The notes under the pieces are model-generated. The model did no database searches and was not told the DNA's origin. It was given only the letters and a program-made list of their open reading frames with translations. From Musa acuminata AAA Group (Eukaryota > Streptophyta > Magnoliopsida > Zingiberales > Musaceae): a stretch of DNA of 64,000 nucleotides. The position numbers and the translations under genes are program-made. This document shows, one piece after another, positions 1 to 10,125 of this stretch; within the stretch, counting starts at the first letter, position 1, and the number at the start of each line of letters is the position of its first letter. The stretch lies in assembly GCF_036884655.1 (NCBI RefSeq), contig NC_088359.1, positions 21,689,001-21,753,000 of the forward strand, written 5' to 3'.

Positions 1-480
1 TACGGAATGTAGTTTTTGGAATGTCATCTTTATATACCCAAATTTGGTGGTAACCGGATCCGAGGTCCAACTTCGTGAAGACTTGAGCTCCTTTTAACTC
101 ATCAAGAAGTTCATCCACTACTGATATTGGGTACTTATCTTTAACGGTGATGCCATTTAAAGCTCGGTAGTCAATGCACATCCGCCAAGTTCCGTTCTTC
201 TTGCATACAAGTAGCACCGGTGAGGAATAAGGGCTGCAACTTGGCCGAATCACCCCTATTTCAAGCATCTCCTTTACAATCTTTTCAATTTCATCCTTCT
301 AGAGGTGAGGATATCGGTACGGCTGAGTGTTTACTAGTGGCTTGCCTGGAAGGATTAGAATCCGATAGTCGTGTTGCCGAGTAGGAGGAAGACCACGCGG
401 CTCAGCAAAAATGTCAGCAAATTCAACAAGCAATTGGGCAAGATTTTGATCTTCAATTTCTATCTTCTTCCCCTCTGGTT
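1..480 (-). pseudogene. Ty3/gypsy reverse transcriptase, N-terminal part (element G1, runs off left edge)
   Basis: On the minus strand this reads as the start of a Ty3/gypsy RT. A stretch translating as AEPRGLPPTRQHDYRI lies at about 361-410. It is followed by a PYRYPHL-type segment, then [20 protein letters not shown] and the IDYRALN box at about 140-240, and a SGYHQI-type box near base 40. In this family RT copies the element RNA into cDNA in cytoplasmic particles. At least one stop interrupts the frame (TAG at 300-302, minus strand), so no protein is expected. The catalytic YxDD box would lie outside the window. It follows the protease-like ORF just to its right, the usual gypsy order, and belongs to the same element as the LTR at 23137-23548. 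Identity is firm; the clade within Ty3/gypsy is not. Confidence 0.88.
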
Positions 481-484
481 TCTA

Positions 485-1147
485 CTAGAGATGCATCGAA
501 AAGCCACCATTTAACTTATGTAAAACTTTCTCCATTCGTTGGGTCGAAATGGTGGTTACATTGCTTCCGCGCTTCCCGCATAGGATGATCTGTTTGCCTT
601 TGTAGTAGAATTTCATAACTAATTTGGAGAAATTCCAAGAGACATCACCTAGCGTCGTCAGCCATTCTATGCCAAGCAGGGCCTCATAATTTCTTGGTCT
701 TGTAGTAATAGTTTCACCTGCAGACATCTTTGGTCGCACTTTAGGATTCTTCCGTCGACGACCTTTACGTCGAACTTCGAACTTGCTACAACCTTCGATG
801 TGGATCATCATCCGAGCAACAACCTTACTATTTAGTAAGTTATTAGTGCTGCCTGTGTCAATGAGAACAGTGATCGGTTGTTGTTTGAGAAGGCCTCCAA
901 CTTTCATCGATTGCAAGTTTGAGTAGCCGACTAGTGTGTGTACCATAAATTCGGTCGGTTGTGGCTCTTCTTCTGTATCTTCTTCTTCATGTTCAAGGTT
1001 CTCTTTTGGATGTTCAATGACCTCTTCTTCTACTGGTTCAATCATAAGAAGTCTCCCATTTTTACAGCGATGCTCGCGGCTCCATGGCTCGCCGTAGTGC
1101 CAACATAACCCCTTCGCATATCGCTCCCAAAGCTCTTCTCTTGTCAA
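485..1147 (-). pseudogene. Ty3/gypsy gag C-terminus plus aspartic protease (G1)
   Basis: An open stretch of about 220 codons on the minus strand. Near its start is a decayed CCHC zinc knuckle (CWHYGEPWSREHRC, with the second Cys lost), followed by an acidic linker. The retropepsin active site, VLIDTGSTNNLL, is encoded around 840-865. Family members cut the Gag-Pol polyprotein. There is no ATG at the start; the open frame is entered at a TTG, so it is a piece of a longer gag-pol frame rather than a gene. It sits between the gag fragment at 1200-1521 and RT at 1-480, in the order expected of a minus-strand gypsy element. Non-functional. Confidence 0.85.
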
Positions 1148-1199
1148 CCTTTTGGGTGCAGGGGCTCGGTTGATAGTAGGGGGGGCTGAGGGCTTCAGT

Positions 1200-1521
1200 A
1201 ATGCTATTCAAGAAGTGACTCTAGTTCTACGGGCTTCATGGTTTAATCGCTCCTCTTGAAGTCGTGCGAAAGAGATGGCTGCCATAAGCGTGTATAGTTG
1301 TCACGCTTTAACTTCTCCCCGGTCTTTGGCTTCAAGCCTTCAATAAAGGTCCCTAATAGCTATTTTTCAGACCAATTATGAGTTTGATTAGATAACCTTT
1401 CAGACCTGATTTGGTACTCCTGAATGGTGGAGGTTTGTCGGATCATTGCTAGTTGTCCGTCAATGTTCTTGTAATCGGTTGGTCCGAAGCGGATCAGTAG
1501 TCCTTTGAATTGTCACCATGA
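1200..1521 (-). pseudogene. Ty3/gypsy gag, downstream half (G1)
   Basis: On the minus strand this reads QFKGLLIRFGPTDYKNIDGQ and then an MIRQTSTIQEYQ-type segment, the centre of the Retrotrans_gag domain. It matches the plus-strand gag at 38820-38940 almost codon for codon. Stop codons interrupt it. The upstream half of the same domain lies at 1964-2157; the two halves are separated by the inserted remnant at 1527-1958. Gag in this family forms the particle shell. Confidence 0.82.
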
Positions 1522-1526
1522 GAGGA

Positions 1527-1958
1527 TGATAAGACCCTAAGTCTTATCGTAGGCTCTGATACCAAATGATAAGACCCTAAAGTCTTATCGTGGAAGAAAG
1601 GGGAGAAATGGGGATGATAATGATCGCTTCGAGGGGATCGGCCTCCTTGATCGCTTCGAGGGGATCGACCCTCCTTGATCTCTTCGAGGGGATCGGCCCT
1701 CCTTGATCACTTCGAGGGGATCGACCTCCTAGGGTTTGTCCAAAGACAATAGTATTTTTTATAGATTACTGAAAAGAAGCAGTTACATCCCTATTTATAG
1801 AGTTTCACCCAGAGTCCATCAGGACTTGAACTCTAATAATAAATAAATATTAAATAGACCTCTACTTGACTCTAACTGAACCAAACCGACTCAATAAACA
1901 ATTGGACTAAACAGACTCAACAAACATTATTCAAAAGCTTAGAAAAAGGGTCCTAACA
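1527..1958 (-). mobile_element. Collapsed LTR element: one full LTR, PBS, and the last 23 bp of a second LTR
   Basis: Read on the minus strand: a 392-bp LTR (1958 down to 1567) starting TGTTAGGACC and ending GGGTCTTATCA, then 17 bp containing the primer-binding site TGGTATCAGAGCCT (1551-1564), then 23 bp (1549-1527) repeating the LTR terminus. The whole unit is bounded by the TSD GAGGA (1522-1526 and 1959-1963). It interrupts G1 gag between a SP and an SW codon pair. The entire coding interior and most of the 3' LTR are missing. Internal subrepeats resemble the G1 LTR, so it is probably a related gypsy family. Confidence 0.85.
1621..1730. repeat. Four 27-28 bp tandem repeats inside the LTR
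   Basis: Four units beginning at 1621, 1648, 1676 and 1704. Each starts TGATC, continues cTTCGAGGGGATCG and ends in CCTCCT. Units alternate GG/GA before the final C run. A looser copy of the same motif is in the G1 LTR near 23170-23215. Confidence 0.9.
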
Positions 1959-1963
1959 GAGGA

Positions 1964-2157
1964 CTCCATGAGTGTGTTTAAACTAGTTAAATTACTATAT
2001 AGTATCTCCTTCAAGATGTATAACCATAATTTCCACCATAGATGCGTCCACGATTTTGTGGAACCGAAAATATCGCTCCGCGCATGAGATCCAACCAATC
2101 GGTTCTCCTTCTTCCCATCTAGGGAAGTCAACCCTCATGCATGGATAGTTGGGATCG
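1964..2157 (-). pseudogene. Ty3/gypsy gag, upstream half (G1)
   Basis: The minus strand translates as MRVDFPRWEEGEPIGWISC, then a segment ending MVEIMVIHLEGDTI, and then a stop. It is the homologue of the plus-strand G2 gag at 38624-38800. It continues into the fragment at 1200-1521 once the inserted remnant (1527-1958) is ignored. Stops within it show decay. Confidence 0.8.
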
Positions 2158-2721
2158 GTCATAGAGCCCCCTCTCTCTTGGAAGTCATCTCTTTGGGCTT
2201 GGTGTGATTAGTCAGAGCTCTCTCCTTGATGTGATTTCTTCAGGCTTGGTGGTCAGCCCAAACTGAGTTCGGTAAAGAGGGTCCGAATCTTATCCTCCAT
2301 TTGTGCCTCGAAGGCTTTAAATTTAACATTGATTGCCTCATCAGATGCCATAGTATATTCCTCCAAATTTGTAATGTTAATATCTCTCTTTTGTTGTCGG
2401 GTTAAAGGCATGTATATGTTGAGAGAAGTGGTGGTTGAAAGGGTTAGTGGATTGGTGGATGTAGGCTACGGTTTAGGCTTGTTTTGTGGCTGTTTTGGAT
2501 GCAGTTGGATGAAGGTTAGGGAAAAAAGTTTTAGATCTCTGGCAGATGGCAGCAAACTTTTGACAGAAATCAATGGAAGTTGCTACAGATGTGTTGTCTT
2601 GTAAGAGTAGAATTGTCATCGAAGAAACAACGGTTTCTTGACGAATTTTCTAGTAAAAACCGAGAGATTTCAGGAGAGAATTTGATAGAAAAATCTCAGT
2701 TTATATAACAGTAAAGATGAC
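2158..2721 (-). other. G1 leader (between PBS and gag), left part
   Basis: Non-coding gypsy leader. No convincing protein in either strand; the open stretch at 2329-2604 (+) has no recognisable domain. It ends at the TSD of element A (ATGAC, 2717-2721) and continues at 21235-21744 on the far side of A. Confidence 0.65.
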
Positions 2722-3102
2722 TATTGAATCTCATATTTTGATGATGAAGTCAATTGTCATTTGTTATATAATCCATATGTTGAGATAAGTGTGTAAGATT
2801 AACTACGATGAAAGTAAGACATGCAGTTGAAGTTGCGCTGGAGTAAGACTATATCACGTTGGGAGTTCGACGGAAGTCCGGATGGTCGTCGGAGGTTCTG
2901 CGAGAACAAATCCGAGAAGTCCAGGAGCTTGCCAAAAGAAGCTCGTCGGAACAACCCAAGTGGATCGTTACAAGTCCAGGAGTTTACCGGATGTCCGTAG
3001 GAGCATCACTAAGGGTTCATTGGATGATCGACGGAAGTTCGCTGGAAGCTCGCCGGAAGAAGCGATTGATGCATCGGAGCAAGTTGCAGTAAATGTCTTA
3101 AG

Positions 3103-4790
3103 TGTTAGGATCAAGAGCACTAAGAGGGGGTGAATTAGTGCAGCGGAAAACTTTCTACGATTAAAAAAAAACGTTCGTTCGATAAAAGTGATTTCAGTAA
3201 GAAAGCCGATTCGTAAATCACTTTAACTTTTGATTAAGCGAGATGCTGCAAAGATATAAATGCAGTTTGCAGTTATGGTTCAAATCAGATAGTAGGCGCA
3301 AACTGAAATATGATATTCGTACGAAAAAACTTATTTACATCTAAATGCTGATTCGTAAATCACTTGATTAAGCAAGATGCAGTTAAAGCAAGGATATAAA
3401 GGCAGTTCGCAGTTATGATAGAAATCAAAACGTAAGCGCAAACTGAAATATGATGATCGTACGATAAAACTGATTTATGTCTAGACGCCGATTTGGAAAG
3501 TGCAAAGCTTGAAACCCAATCGTATATGCGCAGAAAGTAGTAAGATTTTGAGGAGGTTTGCAGTAAAGATAATATGTTCAAAGTAAATGCAAACCGAGAT
3601 TTAGAGTGGTTCAGTCAATCTTGACCTACTCCACTTTTGGCTTCCTCCACCGACGAGATCACCGACGTCAACTAGGGGCCTTCCTTCAATAGGCAAAGGC
3701 CAACCACCCTTTTACAGTTTCACTCCATTTGACTGGCTTAGGAGACAACCCTTACAGAATTTCCTTTCCTCTCATAACAGATTAGAACTTGGAAGAAAAG
3801 AGGAAGAAGAACTTTCAACTCATACAACACTTTTGAGCTCTAAAAATCACAAAGTAAAATCAGAATTTCGGTGGTTTCTGGGTGCCCTTTCAGTGTTGAA
3901 AGGGTGGGGTATTTATAGGCCCCAACCCAGTTTAAATTTGGAGCTCAAAACTGTCAATTCCCGAAATTCCGGGATCTAGCGGTTGCACCGCCTGACTGAG
4001 GCGGTTGCACCGCCTGGCAGAGCTCGAAGACTGAGCCTCTAGGTGGTGCCACCTCCTGTCAGGGGCTCTTGCACCTCCTGCCAAAGCTCGAAGACTAAGC
4101 TCAGGTAGTGCCACCGCCTAACTGAGGCGGTTGCACCGCTCAGCCAGAGCTCGGAGACCGAGCCCAGGCGGTGCCACCTCCTGTCAAGGGCGGTTTCACC
4201 TCTTGCAAGAGCTCGAAGACTAAGCTCAAGCGGTGCCACCACCTGACTGAGGCGGTTCAAACGCCTAGCAGAAATCAGGGTCCGAATGGGTTGATCCATT
4301 CGGTCCAATTTGGGTTTTTCAGGGGCCCAATTGCCCCAAGATTAAGTTAATGGGATCACCTCCCATTTCTAACTTAATCATTGTGCTAACTACGATATTT
4401 CCTAAGACATTTACTGCAACTTGCTCCGGTGCGTCAATCGCTTCTTTCGGTGAGCTTCCGGCGAACTTCCGTCGATCATCCGATGAACCCTCAGTGATGC
4501 TCCTGCGGACTTCCGGCAAACTCCTGGACTTGCGACGATCCACTTGGTGAGTTCCGACGAGCTTTTTTGGCAAGCTCATGAACTTCTCGGATTTGTTCTT
4601 GCAGAACCTTCGACGATTGTCCGAACTTCCGTCGAACTCTCGAACTCCCAACGTGATCATTATTTTGACTCCGGCGTAACTCTTGCTGCATATCTTATTT
4701 TCATCATAGTTAATCCTGCACACTTATCTCAACATATAGATTAGATAACAAATGCCAATTGACTTTATCATCAAAATCCGAGATTCAACA
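3103..4790 (-). mobile_element. Solo LTR H1 inserted in the 5' LTR of A
   Basis: Minus-strand LTR of the A/B family, 1688 bp. On the plus strand it starts TGTTAGGATC and ends GATTCAACA, flanked by TSD TTAAG (3098-3102, 4791-4795). On the minus strand it has the palindrome cluster (3965-4270), the TATA box (complement of 3911-3917) and the CACTAA/TTAGTG hairpin (3118-3140). It has no internal region, so it is the product of LTR-LTR recombination. Short open stretches across the palindromes are not genes. Confidence 0.92.
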
Positions 4791-5340
4791 TTAAGAAATA
4801 TCATAGTTAGCACGATGATTAAGTTAGAAATGGGAGGTGATCCCACTAACTTAATCTTAGGGCAATTGGGCTTTTGACATACCCAAATTGGGCCGAATGG
4901 ATCATCCCATTCAGACCTAGATTTCTTGGCCAACGGTGGACCGCCTGGGTCGGCGGTGGCACCGCCCAGGGCTCAGTCTCTGAGCTAGGCTGGGCGGTGC
5001 AACCACCCCTGACAGGTGGTGGAACCGCCTGAGCTCGGTCTCCGAGCTTTGCCAAGCAGTGCAACCGCCCCAGTTAGGTGGTGGCACCGCCTGGGCTCAA
5101 TCTCCGAACGAGACTAGGCGATGCAATCGCCCCAGTCAAGTGGTGGCACCGCCTAGACTCAGTCTCCGAGCAAGACTGGGCAGTGCAACCGCCCCTGTAA
5201 AGTGGTGGCACCGCCCAGAGGCTCAGTCTCCGAGCTGCCAGGCAGTTGTACCGCCCCAATCAGGAGGTAGTACCGCCAGGACCCCGAAAATCTGGGATGT
5301 GACATTTTTAAGCTTCAAATTCAAACCAGTTTGGCGCCTA

Positions 5341-5346
5341 TATAAA
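5341..5346 (+). promoter_or_regulatory. TATA box of the A 5' LTR
   Basis: TATAAA directly downstream of the GC palindrome cluster and after the conserved GGCGCC/GGGGCC-type sequence that precedes the TATA box in the sister LTRs. By position it would start transcription about 30 bp downstream. Confidence 0.6.
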
Positions 5347-5898
5347 CCCCAACCTTTCCTGCATGGAAGGGCAACAAAAGGCACCGAAAATCCAATCTTA
5401 CTCTGTGATTTTTAGAGCTCAAAAGTATTGTAAAGGCTAGAAGTTCTCCTCCCTCTTTTTTTCCAAGTTTTGAGCTTTCAAGAGAGGAGAGAAATTCTGA
5501 AAGGGTTGTCTCCTAAGCCCATCAAAAGGAGTGAAACTGTAAAAGGGTGGTTGGCCTTCGCCTATTGAAGGAAGGCCTCTATTGGACATCGATAACCTCG
5601 TCAGAGGAGGAAGCCAAAAGTGGATGTAGGTCAAGATTGACCGAACCACTCTAAAATTACGGTGCTCTCTGGTTTGCATTTATTCTTGCTGCTTACCTTA
5701 TTGCAAACCTCCATATGTGCTTTACTTCCTCTTTACTTTTGCTGCACTCCTTTACGAACTCACTTTCAAGTGAAGTTTCCGAAAATGGTTTTACGTCAGA
5801 AACGATTTCATCGTACGAATGCAGTTTTAAACGTCGAAAGTTTTCCGCTACACTAATTCACCCCCGCCCCCCCTCTTAGTGCTCTTGATCCTAACAAT

Positions 5899-5910
5899 TG
5901 GTATCAGAGT
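5899..5910 (+). promoter_or_regulatory. Primer-binding site of A
   Basis: TGGTATCAGAGT two bases after the LTR end; complementary to the 3' end of initiator-Met tRNA, the standard primer for plant copia elements. Confidence 0.9.
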
Positions 5911-5946
5911 GTGGTTAACTCTCAAACGGATTAAAATCCAAGAGAG

Positions 5947-7844
5947 ATGGCATACGCTGGAAACCAAGAGGGCCACTCTATTACACGTCCACCCATGTTC
6001 AATGGGACGGACTACACCTATTGGAAGACCTAAATGAGGATCTTCTTTATTTCAATGGATTTTGAACTTTGGAATCTTGTCAAAATTGGATTTTTGAAGT
6101 CTTCTCTTCTAATAATCGATTGGAATGAATTGGAGAAGAAGACTTTCGCTCTTAATGCAAAGGCTATGAATGCCTTATTTTGTGCGCTTGATAAAAATGA
6201 GTTCAATCATGTTTCGATTTGTGAAACCGCGTTTGATATTTGGCATACACTCAAAGTGACTCACAAAGGCACAAGTAGAGTGAAAGAGTCAAAAATCAAT
6301 CTTTTGATATATTCTTTTAAACTTTTCCGAATGAAATCGAGCGAGACTATTGGTGACATATACACCCGTTTCACGGATGTCGTCAATGGTCTAAAAGGAC
6401 TCGGCAAAAGTTTTTCGGATTTTGAGCTCGTAAATAAGATTCTAAGATCCCTTCCTAAGAGTTGGGACCCTAAAGTCACTGCTATTCAAGTGGGTAAAGA
6501 TTTAAACAACTTCCCTCTTGAAGAACTAATCGGGTCATTAATGACCTATGAAATGACTTGCAAGGCTCATGAAGAGCATGAAGACGTCCTTACAAAGAAT
6601 AGGAAGTCGTCAATCTTTTGATACATTCTTTTAAACTTTTCCGAATGAAACCGAGCGAGACTATTGGTGACATATACACCCGTTTCACGGATGTCGTCAA
6701 TGGTCTAAAAGGACTCGGCAAAAGTTTTTCGGATTTTGAGCTCGTAAATAAGATTCTAAGATCCCTTCCTAAGAGTTGGGACCCTAAAGTCACTGCTATT
6801 CAAGTGGGTAAAGATTTAAACAACTTTCCTCTTGAAGAACTAATCGGGTCATTAATGACCTATGAAATGACTTGCAAGGCTCATGAAGAGCATGAAGACG
6901 TCCTTACAAAGAATAGGAAGGATATGACAGTTAGAACTTTAGATGACCACTTGAGAGAAAACTCAAGTGATGAGGACTATGACGATGACTTGGCACTTCT
7001 AACAAGGAAATTCAAAAAATTCATTAAGAGAAACAAGTTTAAAAGTGACACAAAAAATAAACTTGAACCCAAAAATGACTAAGTTATTTGCTACGAGTGC
7101 AAAAAGCTGGGACACTACAAAAGTGATTGTCCCCAAGCCAAGAAGAGAACATCAAAGTAGAAGGCGCTCAAAGTAACGTGGGGTGACTCGAGCGCATCCG
7201 AAGAAGAAGAGTCCAACACCGAGCAAGTTGCTCATTACGCCTTAATGGCCATCGGAGAAGATGTAACAAATTTAATTGATGCAGATTTATCATTTGATGA
7301 ATTATTAAATGCCTTCCATGACTTATTTGATGAATGCAAAACAATTAGTAGAAAATATAAATTGCTGAAAAATAAGCATGATAGTCTTGTTAGCAATTTT
7401 GATAAATTAAAAACTGAATATCATGATAGTTTAGCTCAATGTGAAAAATGCCATGATCTAGAAACTCTCCAAAAGGAAAACTTGCTACTTAAGGACACCT
7501 TGAAGAAATTCAAGGTTGGTAGCAAGTATCTGAACATGATCCTTGCAGACAAAGGTTACGTTCCCAAAAGAAGTGGAATCGGATTTGTGAGAAGTCCTCA
7601 CCAAAATCCAACCACCTTCATAAAAGGCCCTAACTTATATGTTCGACACCAAAGCAAATGCAACTTTTGTTACAAACATGGACACAAAATGCATCAGTGT
7701 CTATTCAAGAAAATTAGTCCGAACAAATTAATTTAGGTTCCTAAAGGAACCATGATAAACTCTATGCAACATGATAAACAATGTAGATCAATTTTTGAGG
7801 CACCCAAAAGCAAATGGGTACCTAAAAATTATCCTGTCTCGTAG
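5947..7844 (+). pseudogene. gag of element A (Sirevirus-like copia)
   Basis: Starts at ATG 5947 (peptide MAYAGNQEGHSITRPP) and follows the intact gag of B. Parts in order: a UBN2-type capsid domain with YTYWKT near the start, two acidic SSDE patches, a CCHC knuckle CYECKKLGHYKSDC at 7089-7130, and a second knuckle CNFCYKHGHKMHQC at 7659-7700. Gag would package the RNA. Breaks: TAA at 6031, a 314-bp tandem duplication that shifts the frame, TAA at 7081, TAG near 7158 and TAG at 7735. The frame ends at TAG 7842-7844, exactly where B has TAA and C has a Tyr codon. That last stop looks ancestral, not decay. Confidence 0.9.
6296..6923 (+). repeat. Direct tandem duplication of 314 bp inside A gag
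   Basis: 6296-6609 is repeated as 6610-6923 with only a few substitutions. The segment encodes the middle of the capsid domain (SETIGDIYTRFTDVVNGLKG onward). As 314 is not a multiple of three, the second copy is out of frame with the first. B, C and E have one copy. Confidence 0.92.
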
Positions 7845-8377
7845 AGACGTAAACCATCACAAGCTGGGAGCAAGAAATAATATCTTGCTCTTTGGATACT
7901 CGATATTCATGACCCGAGATCCAAAAAGAACACACGATGCTCCCTAGCGTAAATAATAAAAAGAGGATTAGAAAATTAAAATTACAAGAGAAATATAGAT
8001 ACAATCTTATTTGATCCCTAAGAATTGGAAACCCATGATTCTCCCTTCACATATCCTCTGGATTTTCGAACCCATCAAATTGATTTGTTCGTTACTTTCG
8101 AATCCAACTATATCATGAACTTACGTCTTGTAAGAAAAGTTTGTCATGAACTTGCAAAGCTTACCAACTTGGATAATCTGTCATAAACATGTGTATGACA
8201 TTTGAAGTAAAGTATGCGCATCACAAGATCAATCTTGATCGTGCAAAATTTCTCATCTTAAAATGAAAATTCTTACATAATTACGTAAGTAAAGTTGATT
8301 GCTCCACAAATGAAAACTCTTCTCAAGTCAAAAACATTCAAATCACACCACACAGCCGTCAGAACAAGTGCTCACCA
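7845..8377 (+). other. gag/PR junction and start of the replaced segment in A
   Basis: From 7845 to about 7920 the sequence still aligns with the start of protease in C (the QAxxKK..YLxSG region), then leaves the copia alignment after CCCGAGATCC. From about 7921 it matches only element B (58355 onward). No open frame of note; AT-rich, with TACGTAATTACGTAA-like stretches near 8280. Integrase and RT are absent. Confidence 0.75.
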
Positions 8378-8500
8378 CCTGCAGGCGGTGGCACTGCCGT
8401 TTGTCACGGGTTGCAAGTGGTTGCACCGCCCAGCCAGTGGTGCCACCGCCCGCAACTTTGCCCCCTTTTAAACTGAGCTAGGGCCGGTGGTGGAACCGAC
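8378..8500 (+). promoter_or_regulatory. Internal palindrome cluster upstream of the replacement ORF (A)
   Basis: Copies of the GGCGGTGGCACCGCC-type palindrome (8383-8397 and 8409-8453, degenerate) followed by CCCCTTTTAAAC at 8461-8472, a possible weak TATA. The arrangement copies that of the LTR U3 although this is internal sequence. The same array precedes the ORF in B (58795-58935). A promoter role is inferred from position and likeness only. Confidence 0.5.
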
Positions 8501-8714
8501 CCCAACTCACTCCCCTCTCCTTCTAGCAGCTCTAACACTTCTCCACCTCCATTTCCTCCCTTTAGCTGCCCAAAGACTGCCCATTTCAAAGCAAAGATCA
8601 ACAATCTCTCCTTCTCTTGAAGATCTCACTTAAGGTATTCTCTAAGAAGCCTTTAAATTCTGTTTTTGAGTCATTTACTCTTGCTCATTACTATCTTCTT
8701 AAATAGTAGTAGTT

Positions 8715-9746
8715 ATGGGCTCTAGAAGATCCTCTAGGGACAAAGGGAAGAGGAGATTAGAAGAAGACTTTGATCTTACCCTTTTCGATTCAATATATCA
8801 TGCTGAAAATTTTTCTTCCTTCGAATTTAGAAGTGTCAATAAGGGAAAACATATAGATCTAGATGAACTAAGAGACTTAGAGACAATCCAATGGTTTGCA
8901 AACTTAGATGAAGAAGAAAGAGTGTCTACCTATCTCTTAGGACAACACATCTCCATTACGGATAGATTCATTTGCGACATGATAGGCATTCCCATAAAAA
9001 ATAGAGGTCTTTATTTTAGAGGATCGTGGGATAATGAAATAGTTGGAACAACATATGTTGAAGCCTTAGGAACAATTTTCGGTAATCCTAACTTAGTGAT
9101 AGTTCCTAAAAGCTGTGAACATCTACTACCACTAAACATTAAGGTACTTCATCATATCCTAACTAGCATCATTCTCCCTAAACAATACCATCATGATGAA
9201 GTAAGTCAAATGGAATTAGGAACCATGTATTGGATCATGAAAGGACATAACATCTGTTTTGGTTATCTTATCCAACAAAACATGATAGAACTATCTAAGA
9301 AAGACATGATGCTTCCATATGGTGGTATAATCACTAGAATACTTAAGGCCTACAATATTCCAATACCACCCAACGAAGAAGTGATGAAAGTAGACAGGTT
9401 TAGCATAATAAATAAAAATCTACTTCACCGATTGAGATGGTTTTTTAGAAACGGTAATTGGGTTAGAATGCCTAGAAGAACCGACCACCCTCAACCAAAA
9501 CCAGAACCCGAAACACCAGTCTTTAGGGGTACTCAATCTCCTATGATTTGTCCCTTTGAGGAAACACATCCATTTGAACAAGCTCCTGCATTATCTATCG
9601 AAGACATTGGGATTCGGATGAACCGATTTGAATAACGACAAGATCGGCTTGAACATCGATAAGATCAAAACCTATATGAGCTGTAGCAAATTCATTAATA
9701 ATTTGACTCCTTGTTTAGACATTTTAATTTTCCACCTCCTGAATAA
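8715..9746 (+). pseudogene. Replacement ORF in A (plant transposon-protein / ORF1-like), with stops
   Basis: Starts at ATG 8715 (MGSRRSSRDKGKRRLEEDFD), is open to 9633, then continues in the same frame through several stops to TAA at 9744-9746. In order: basic N-terminus; globular middle with HAENFSSFE, a segment from STYLLGQHISI to GLYFRGSWD, and HHILTSIILPKQYHHDE; Pro-rich linker (PQPKPEPETPVF); and a heptad-like tail (RLEHR..FDSLFRHFNFPPP). It is 26 codons shorter than the B copy, exactly one 78-bp in-frame deletion (after NLD). The middle is reminiscent of the Pfam 'putative plant transposon protein' family and of Athila-type ORF1, from memory only. It is not an envelope gene: no signal peptide or membrane segment. 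It sits where PR-IN-RT-RH should be. Function unknown. Confidence 0.72.
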
Positions 9747-10125
9747 ACTTGTATATGTATATTTGGACACAATCACCTCTTATTGTAAGAATTATGTTGT
9801 TGTAAACTCTTTAAGTTACTTACCTTGATCACAATGCCTTGATGACTACTAATATCTGATATGGATACTTGATGTATTAATTGGTGAGCCTATGCAGGGT
9901 TACGTTGTTTAATCTCGTTACTCATTGTCAGATTTCACGTTGAAATTAAATGTTTCTATAATGCCTACTTTGAAAACCTTGTTTATTGGTTTCCATGATA
10001 AATATGATTTGAGAAAGTAATTTAGCCATGAAATTGATGTGTCATTACCATGATGTTAACATGTCATGATATTACCATGATGTTGATGTATTGCCATGAT
10101 GTTAATGTGTCATTGCATTACCATA
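9747..10125 (+). other. Non-coding segment between replacement ORF and RNase H tail (A)
   Basis: AT-rich, with repeats of CCATGATGTTAATGTGTCATT around 10030-10120. No gene seen. Confidence 0.6.

Larger units (their letters stand above)
2722..5896 (+). repeat. 5' LTR of A, split by solo LTR H1 (2722-3102 and 4791-5896)
   Basis: About 1.48 kb of LTR in two parts. U3 begins TATTGAATCTC and holds GC-rich palindromes of the GGCGGT-ggc-ACCGCC type at about 4930-5280. A TATAAA box lies at 5341-5346. The transcribed part carries the conserved segment with AGGTCAAGATTGACCGAACC (near 5630). A CACTAA...TTAGTG hairpin with a C-rich loop lies at 5851-5881. The LTR ends CCTAACA at 5896. Confidence 0.88.

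Noticed and set aside
2329..2604. 91-codon plus-strand frame in the G1 leader
   Set aside because: Opposite to the element's direction, no recognisable domain, no relative in the G2 leader.
3932..4308. Open frames over the GC palindromes (also 5059-5415, 20299-20604, 43386-43825, 57216-57509)
   Set aside because: Low-complexity translations of GGCGGTGGCACCGCC repeats within LTR U3; no start context or domain.
5899..5910. tRNA gene fragments at TGGTATCAGAG sites
   Set aside because: They are 12-base primer-binding sites next to LTR ends, with no tRNA cloverleaf around them.
8715..9746. Sirevirus envelope-like gene
   Set aside because: It precedes the RNase H tail rather than following pol, and has no signal peptide, membrane helix or furin-like site.
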